A stretch of DNA of 64,000 bases from Annona cherimola (Eukaryota > Streptophyta > Magnoliopsida > Magnoliales > Annonaceae). The stretch spans positions 38,860,012 to 38,924,011 of the forward strand of contig CM059971.1 in assembly GCA_030490835.1 (NCBI GenBank), read 5' to 3'. A program made the position numbers and the translations under genes. Position 1 is the first letter of the stretch. The number at the start of each line of letters is the position of its first letter. This document shows, piece by piece, positions 57,913 through 64,000 of this stretch. The notes under the pieces were generated by a model. It had not been told where the DNA came from, searched no databases, and was given only the letters and a program-made list of their open reading frames with translations.

Positions 57913-59212
57913 TGTTGGTCCTGAGCTTATGGCAAAACCCAAGAGGGGAGGGGTGAATTGGGTTCTTAAAAATTCTTTTCGTAATTAAGACTTAACCCCT
58001 TATAATTTCAATCCCCTTGATGAAACGTGATATGAGATAGAATGAAAGGGTGCAAATGGAATATAAAGATGTAAACAATCAATCCACACAATGGACAACA
58101 ATATATAGTGGTTCGGGCAACCTTCCTACTCCACTCTTCCAAGCACACACCCGTTGTGTCTTGGGTTCCACTATTGTATATTCAATATAATCTAAAGCAC
58201 CTACTCTCTTCTAGATTCTAGCTCTAGGGGGCATATACAACAATCACTTGTTGGTGAGACCAACTCCAACCAACCAAGTCCAATCTATTGGTGAGACAAA
58301 CTCAAACCAATCAAGCAAAACCTGTTAGTGAGACAAACTCAAACCAACCCCCTATTTTGCTTCTTCTTGAATTCGTTCTCCAACACCGATTCAAGGAAAC
58401 AATACAAAATAAATAGATAAAAGAGAAATTACACTTTACAACGTGTATTCGATAAGCTCCGGAAGCTCCTTGTCATGTGGACATGAAAATCTTGGAAGCA
58501 CACTTAGAAGTTATGGCACTTGAAGCTTCAATAGTTGTTCAAATAACTTCAACACACTTGAATATTAGAAGATGAAAGCCCAACTTGTGTTTTCCTCTTT
58601 CTTTCCTCCTTCTCTCTTCTCTTCACGTTCATATATCAATGGTATATATAGAGGAAAAATGATCTAGCCATTTGGAGTAGAGGTTCACGTGCATCTAGAG
58701 CTCCAACGTTTGGATTTTCGACCGTTACGAGTTGAAGTCGCAAGTGGAGTTGACTTCGGACGAGTGGAGTCGACTTCGGATGGGTGAAGTCGACTTGGGA
58801 TGCGACTTCGTCTTGTTAAAACTTGCTATCCATATTTTTGCCTTCGAAGTTGCAGGTGAAGTCCACTTGGGTCTGGGGCTTCACCCAAGTCGCAAGTGAA
58901 GTCAACTTGGGTTGAGACTTCACTTTGTTGTCTGCTCGAAGTCGCAGGCAAAGTCGACTTGGGTCTGGGACTTCACCCAAGTCGCAAGTGAAGTCGACTT
59001 GGGCTGAGACTTCAATTTGCTGAACTTGCAATTCATGAACTTGAACTCTTGAAACTTAAATTATTTCACATTTTCATTTTCATACACATAATTAGAGACA
59101 AAATATCTGAGAACCTTAGACAAATTTATTAGATCCTTTTTAATGATATTTTAATTATTTGTTAATCATCAAAATCAAATTAATCATTCTTAAAGCAAGC
59201 ATATGATCAACA
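57913..59212 (-). repeat. 5' LTR of Sirevirus F
   Basis: Plus-strand ends TGTTGGTCCTGAGC and ATGATCAACA, 1,300 bases, near-identical to the 3' LTR. It has an extra GGAGTCGACTTCGGATG-type unit at 58760-58785 relative to 55100. GTCGAC block at 58735-59005, 37-base triplicate at 58251-58353. Confidence 0.93.
58643..58650 (-). promoter_or_regulatory. TATA box of the F 5' LTR
   Basis: Minus-strand TATATATACCATTGATATATG; the same box is at 54988-54995 in the 3' LTR. Confidence 0.6.
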
Positions 59213-59217
59213 ATTGG

Positions 59218-59717
59218 TTCATCTTTGGATAGATTAATCTCCTCATTTGCTGGTAGTCTAGGCAGATGATTAGCTACCACATTCTCGGTGCCTTTCTTGT
59301 CTCGGATTTTAAGGTCAAATTCTTATAACAGCAGGATCTAGCGAATCAACCTCGGTTTGGCATCTTTCTTGGCAATTAGATAGCGAATGGTTGTGTGGTC
59401 TGTGTAAACAATCACCTTTGACCCTACAAGATAAGAACGAAATTTATCAATAGCGAACACAACAACTAGCAATTCTTTTTCAGTGGTTGCATAGTTGACT
59501 TGAGCATCATCCAGGATTTTGCTTGCATAGTAGATCACCACTGGCTTGTTATCCTTTCGTTGACCCAAAACTTCCTCAATCGCATGGTCACTGGCATCGC
59601 ACATGATCTCAAATGGTAAGCTCCAATCAGGTGGCTATATAATTGGGGCGGTGGTGAAAGCTTCTTTTAACTTGCAGAACGACTTTAGATAGTCATCAGA
59701 AAAATCAAATTTTACAT
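59218..59717 (-). pseudogene. Athila-like RNase H and linker to integrase (broken)
   Basis: RNase H signatures on the minus strand: [45 protein letters not shown] and [13 protein letters not shown] (59338-59604), followed by PRLIR, a stop, and a stretch ending LPRLPANEEINLS at the F insertion. This removes RNA from the RNA/DNA hybrid in the copying cycle. Stops: TAG before PPDW near 59637 and one after PRLIR near 59336. It lies between reverse transcriptase (upstream on the minus strand) and integrase (beyond F, at 52468). Confidence 0.9.
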
Positions 59718-59718
59718 C

Positions 59719-60900
59719 TTAGTTTAGCAGGTTAGTCAGTGGCTTAGCAATCTTAGAAAAATCTTTGATGAAACGTCGATAGAAGCCAGCATGTCCTAGA
59801 AAACTTCGAATTCCTTTGACCGAATTAGGTGGTGGTAATTTTTCAATGACCTCTATTTTCGCTCGGTTAACTTCAATACCTCTGCTTGAAACTAAATGCC
59901 CTAATATAATTCCTTCTTGCACCATGAAATGACATTTTTTCCAGTTCAAAACCAAATCGGTTTCTTCGCACCTCTGTAAAACCTTAGACAGGTTAGATAA
60001 GCATGATTCAAATGTAGAGTCATAAACAGAAAAATCATCCATAAATACTTCCATTATGTTTTCAATATAATCAGAAAATATGGCCATCATGCATCGTTGA
60101 AAAGTGGCAGGTGCATTGCAAAGACCAAAAGGCATGCGTTTATATGCAAAAGTGTCGTATGGACAGGTGAAGGTGGTTTTCTCTTGATCCTGTGGGTGAA
60201 TAGGAATCTGAAAATAGTCAGAGCAACCATTCAAATAGCAAAAGTAAGAGTGATTGGTAAGTTGTTCAAGCATTTGATCAATGAAAGGTAAAATAAAATG
60301 ATCCTTTCGGGTGACAATATTTAATTTGCGATAATCGATGCACATTCGCTAACCTGTGACTGTCCTCGTAGGTATAAGTTCATTTTTATCATTTTTCACG
60401 ATTGTCATACCGCCTTTCTTGGGTAGTACATGTACTAGGCTTACCCAACTACTATCAGAAATAGGGTAGATGATTCCGCCATCAAGAAGTTTTAAAATTT
60501 CCTTTTTCACCACTTCTTTCATGTTTGGATTCAGACGTCTTTGAGGTTCAATGCTTATCTTACAATCTTTCTCCATTAAAATTCTATGCATGCATAGAGA
60601 AGGACTAATACCAGGTAGGTCATTAATGCAGTATCCAATTGCCTTCCTATGCTTTCTTAGTTCAGATAATAGTTCATCAGATTGGGATTCGAAAAGATTT
60701 GCATTGATTATGACTGGATAAGTATCATTTGGACCAAGAAATGCATACCTGAGATTTTTAGGAAGAGGTTTGAGTTCTACCTTTGGTGCTTCTTCCTTTG
60801 TTTTTGTCGAGGGAACAGAATTGAGGTCTATGTCCAGCTTCCCAGGAGATGAGTCGGCAGCAGGTGAGATAAAAGGGCTTCCATCCAAGAGAGCTGCACA
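59719..60900 (-). pseudogene. Athila-like reverse transcriptase (broken by one internal stop)
   Basis: The domain starts before HRILMEKDCK (near 60590) and continues with GIIYPISDSSWVSLVHVLPK and KNDKNELIPTRTVTG. There is a TAG at 60349-60351 where Trp is expected, then RMCIDYRKLN, FPFGLCNAPATFQRCM-type sequence (here RMPFGLCNAPATFQ), the catalytic FMDDFS (FMDD at 60034-60045), ILGHLVSSRGIEV and the connection FLGHAGFYRRFIKDFSKIAKP. All the fingers, palm and thumb blocks are present in one frame on each side of the single stop, unusually well preserved for this window. A further stop stands at 59719. Confidence 0.92.
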
Positions 60901-61998
60901 AGCAAACAGTTTAGGGTTATCATTTTCAACAGTTGCACTCTGAATGATACATACCTCAATCGGGTCATCTTTTTCTTTGATCGGCAATGGGTTGATGACG
61001 TCGACCCACAAACAAGAGTCATCGGTTGATAGGTGCTTTGTTGCCTCAGAAAGATTAAATTCAATCTTTTCATCTCCAACTGTCAGTGAGAGTCCACCAT
61101 TCTTGACGCCTATGATGGCTCCAGCAGTGGCTAAGAAAGGTCGTCCGAGAATGATTGGGATTTGGCGATCCTCCTCCATGTCGAGGACTACAAAGTTGAC
61201 TGGGATGAACAATTTTCTGACTTTCAAGGGAACATCTTTAAGAATGCCAATTGGGAATTTGATTGATCGGTCGGCCAGTTGGAGAGATATAGACGTTGGT
61301 TTTGGATCACCCATGTTCAGCTTTTTACAAATGGAGAGTGGGATCAGACTTACACTAGCTCCGAGATCACATAGCGCTCTGCTGATTTGGACATTCCAAA
61401 GAGCACATGGAATGGAAAAGCTTCCAAGGTCCTTTAGCTTCTCAGGTAACTTGTTCTGCAAAATAGCGCTGCACTCCTCAGTGAGTGCAATGGTTCCGTA
61501 CTCTTCGAGTTTTCTTTTGTTGGAAAGCATGTCCTTGAGAAATTTTGCATAAGCTGGCATTTGGGAAAGCATGTCAATGAAAGGCACATTGATTGACAGG
61601 TTCTTGAGAGTAGAAATAAATTTCTCGAACTGCTTTTGGAGCTTAGCCTATCGTTGCCTTTGTGAGAAGGGGAGAGGAGGCTTGTAAGGAGGTGGTGGTA
61701 CATATGGCTTCTCCACCACTGGTTCTGATTGTGGCTCCTCTTCTTGCTTCTTTTCCTACTCGGCAACCTTTTCTGTGACCATTTGAGGTGGGTCGAGCTG
61801 CTTTCCACTTCGTAACGTAACTGTCTGCACTTGTTCCTTAGGCTTTATTTCAGGTTGGCTAGGGAGTTTGTCCTGGTTTCTTTGGGATGAGGCGGTGGCA
61901 TTCTGAGCAATTTGATTTTCAAGCAACTTGATGTGGGTTTGCATTTGATCCATTCTTTCATCATTTTTCTTGAGCATTAGAATGATATTTTCGAGCAT
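60901..61998 (-). pseudogene. Athila-like gag end and protease (broken)
   Basis: The frame at 60349-61587 opens with MPFIDMLSQMPAYAKFLKDM and contains LTEECSAILQNKLPEKLKDL, the aspartic protease box LCDLGASVSLIP (Athila-type DLGAS near 61350), ILKDVPLKVRKLFIPVNFVV and IPIILGRPFLATAGAII. The upstream frames at 61756-61998 and 61434-61808 hold the gag tail (QMQTHIKLLENQIAQ) and are out of phase or separated by stops near 61755 and 61650. The region after the protease (60700-61050) is Pro/Asp-rich spacer before reverse transcriptase. The order and motifs match Athila polyproteins as I know them. Confidence 0.88.
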
Positions 61999-61999
61999 G

Positions 62000-63153
62000 G
62001 ACTCAGTGGGTTGGGCTTGAGGTGGTGCTGGTAAGGCTTGTTGGGTTTGATATGAAGGATGGTTCAGTGGTTTTCTAAGGAAACCAGGTGGCTTATTATT
62101 TTGAGCATAATTTTAGGTGTTTGACTGGTTTGTCCAAGAGAAATTGGGGTGGTTCCTCCATCCAGGGTTGTAAGTGTTTGAGTACGGGTTACTATGAGTG
62201 CGTATCTCATACTGGTTGTTGATTACATTGGCTTGCTCGCCTGTGGTGTCCTGTATGGCAAAACTACACTCAGATGTGTAGTGTGAAGCTCCACAGATCT
62301 CACATGAAATGTGCCGAGAAGAAGATACATTCTTATCCGTGGGTTCCTATTTCTTCTGCTGTAAAATTTGATCAATTTTAGCATAAAGAGAATTTAGAGA
62401 CTCGATATCATATACATTACCTCTTCGAGAGGGTCCTCGGACGTCGCCATATTGAGAATCATAAAGCGCCAAGTCATCGAGAAGCTCGAGAGCCTCCTCG
62501 TCAGTGAGTCTCATGAATCAGCCACCAGCGGCTGAATTGACGGCGCTTCGGCTAGGTCGATCGAGTCCATTGAAAAAGTTTTTAATAATATCACCCTGCG
62601 AGATGCCATGATGTGGACACTTGCACTGCAGATCTTTCATTCTCTCCTATGTATCATATAAGGTTTCCCCATCTTTTCGGACAAACTAATTGATCTCGTC
62701 TCTGATTTTCCTGGTTTTATTGGGTGGAAAGAATTTTTCCAGGAAAGCAGTAGAGAGCTCGTCCCATGTGTTGAAAGTATCGGGCGGCATAGAATAGAAC
62801 CACTCGCTTGCCCTGCTGCGAAGAGAAAATGGGAAAAGTTGCAGACGGATTACCTCATGTGGGATATTTTGCACTCTGATCGTGCTGTACAATTGTAGGA
62901 ACTTAGTGATGTGAACGGTTGGGTTTTCAGAGGGTAGTCCTGCAAATTGGTCTTGTTGAACCATCCGGATGAGTCCGGGATTTAGTTCGAAATTTCTTCC
63001 ATCGATCTCTGGTTCAACTATGCATGATCGGAATCCATGAGGGTTCAGACGGTTCCGATCACTAAGAGTTACCCTTCTTGGAGGAGCATTGTTCTTAGCC
63101 TGGCCTTCCTCCTGCTCTTGATGTGGTGGGTTTGGATTGTTGTATTCTGTCAT
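62000..63153 (-). pseudogene. Athila-like gag, N-terminal and zinc-knuckle parts (broken)
   Basis: The ATG of MTEYNNPNPPHQEQEEGQ opens 155 codons with FELNPGLIRMVQQDQFAGLP, THKFLQLYS-type sequence (here ITKFLQLYSTIRV), RLQLFPFSLRSRASEWFYS and TWDELSTAFLEKFFPP, the classic capsid-domain string of Athila gag. A stop stands near 62686. A knuckle CEICGASHYTSEC (C-x2-C-x3-H-x4-C) is encoded at 62266-62304. Further stops are at about 62518 and 62348. It would package element RNA. The start is supported by its position about 240 bases after the primer site. Confidence 0.88.
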
Positions 63154-63396
63154 GGTGTCTTCAATATTTTGTTGTTGTTTATACTCAAGAATTCTTCTCC
63201 TAAAAGAACGTTCAATTTCAGGGTCTTCAGCAAAGAGTTTTTCAGCTAGTTATTTTGCAAAGCTTTGAGTACGTGGGTGCATACAAAGATTCACTAGCTA
63301 ATGCAGAGATAAGAAGAAAATAAAAAAAAAGAAAAGAACAGAGACAAAAAAGAAGAGAACAAAGAAAGTATTCAAAAACAAAACTTAAAGTAATGC
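63154..63396 (-). other. Athila-like 5' untranslated leader
   Basis: Between the gag ATG and the primer site: purine- and A-rich on the plus strand (AAGAAGAAAATAAAAAAAAA), no ORF of note. Confidence 0.6.
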
Positions 63397-63419
63397 CGAA
63401 CTCCCCGGCAGCGGCGCCA
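63397..63419 (-). other. Primer-binding site, tRNA-Asp type
   Basis: Minus-strand TGGCGCCGCTGCCGGGGAG, against TGGCGCCGTTGCCGGGGA expected from the 3' end of plant tRNA-Asp(GTC), one mismatch. It lies seven bases after the LTR end TGTGAACA. The Asp primer is typical of the Athila branch and supports that assignment. Confidence 0.85.
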
Positions 63420-63426
63420 AAATACT

Positions 63427-64000
63427 TGTTCACAATCTCACCGCAATTGCACGGGTCGTAGATTGTAGTATATAAAATATCGATCCACAGGGAATTCGGG
63501 ACTAAAAATTTTGCTTTTAAACACTTTCTCGTCGGATTTAATGGATTAGAAAAGTTGAAAGAGGATGTAGTAAATTAAATGGAAAAGACATAGGAAATTA
63601 GGAAGAGAAATAAAATAGAAATTAGAATGATTTGAGAAAATGAGAGTGTGAGTATCTAGGGTCTAGGATTTCACATGCGTCTTTTGCAACGGGTAGTGGT
63701 ATAATTATTTACTCTGGATATTGTTTGTTAAAGGAGAACAAACCCTAATTTATCCTTGCACCTTCTCTCGAAACCTACAAGGCGTATTCTAATTTTCTTA
63801 ACCACCAATTCTCATGGGATTAAGTTAATTAGAATCCATTAAGTTCTGTGGCTTGTTCATGGAATTCCTCAAGGTCATCATGCCTATTCTCATGGTCTTA
63901 GGTTTCTAGGTTTAATATCTTGATTATCGTACATTAGATTTCCACCTCTCGGTTCCATCACATAATATATGGAATTACGCTAAAGTACGGGCCAATGTAC
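63427..64000 (-). repeat. 5' LTR of the Athila-like element, cut by the window edge
   Basis: TGTTCACAATCTCACCGCAA to the end of the window aligns with 48163-48742 with only a few substitutions and one- or two-base indels (for example ATATAAAAAT/ATATAAAAT near the start). Only the R/U5-side 574 bases are visible. Confidence 0.93.

Larger units (their letters stand above)
52474..59212 (-). mobile_element. Sirevirus F, gag-only element inserted in the Athila-like pol
   Basis: Two LTRs (52474-55538 including a nested solo LTR; 57913-59212), an initiator-Met primer site and polypurine tracts in minus orientation, and a perfect ATTGG duplication. The internal part is only 2,374 bases: gag, then directly the 3' tracts. 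No protease, integrase, reverse transcriptase or RNase H is present, so movement would need proteins from another element. The LTR is about 1.28-1.30 kb, from a family distinct from C and E but with the same GTCGAC motif and the same inner-end sequence GGGxxxxTGCCATAAGCTCGG. Confidence 0.92.
48163..64000 (-). mobile_element. Athila-like Ty3/gypsy element, split by Sirevirus F, running off the right edge
   Basis: LTR sequence at 48163-49584 and from 63427 to the window end is nearly identical in the overlap. Between them, on the minus strand, come a tRNA-Asp-type primer site, gag, protease, reverse transcriptase, RNase H and integrase in gypsy order. The left target-side bases are GTAGG (48158-48162); the right side is outside the window. 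Excluding F, the visible part is about 9.1 kb. There are few stops per domain, so it is a relatively recent arrival. Confidence 0.9.

Overview
The window is plant nuclear DNA made almost entirely of nested LTR retrotransposons. I see no host gene, tRNA, rRNA, CRISPR array or bacterial feature. An angiosperm is indicated by the lineage mix: Ty1/copia Sirevirus (SIRE/Maximus-like), Ty3/gypsy Athila-like (tRNA-Asp primer site) and Ty3/gypsy Tekay/Del-like LTRs (TGTG...CACA ends, initiator-Met primer site). The species cannot be named from this sequence. Every coding region is broken by stops, frameshifts, deletions or insertions.

Layout. (1) Positions 1-30917 hold a head-to-tail array of one Sirevirus family ('C'): tail of unit C0, LTR1 (840-2473), unit C1, LTR2 (20568-22398), unit C2, LTR3 (27884-29454) and truncated unit C3. 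Neighbouring internal regions share single LTRs, as expected from unequal recombination. (2) Unit C1 is split by a second Sirevirus, 'E' (5644-18699, target duplication AGAGC). E keeps both LTRs but has gag joined directly to RNase H by a deletion. Between RNase H and the 3' LTR it carries an extra ORF of about 540 codons (11936-13558) with a CT-rich leader. Two Tekay-like solo LTRs sit inside E (8363-11520 minus, 15030-18273 plus). (3) Positions 30918-32109 are old, decayed DNA including a minus-strand Ty3/gypsy reverse-transcriptase relic. (4) At 32110 a Tekay-like element begins. Its 5' LTR runs to 47776 but is interrupted by a 5.8-kb solo LTR (32879-38678) and by an inverted solo LTR (40439-46936), which itself contains another solo LTR (44134-46834). 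A primer-binding site and a gag stub follow. (5) At 48163 an Athila-like element on the minus strand begins and runs past the right edge. Its pol is split between RNase H and integrase by a gag-only Sirevirus 'F' (52474-59212, minus, TSD ATTGG), whose 3' LTR holds a 1.8-kb E-family solo LTR (53089-54866, TSD GAAGC).

Target-site duplications were read directly for seven of the insertions, so the relative order of events is well supported. The most interesting points are the shared-LTR tandem array with a >99% identical patch between two dead copies, the extra ORF carried by E, a minisatellite in a Tekay LTR whose hairpin stems change in a compensating way, and palindrome arrays in the LTRs of unrelated families. 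The genes do not act together as a pathway: each set (gag, protease, integrase, reverse transcriptase, RNase H) once served the copying cycle of its own element.
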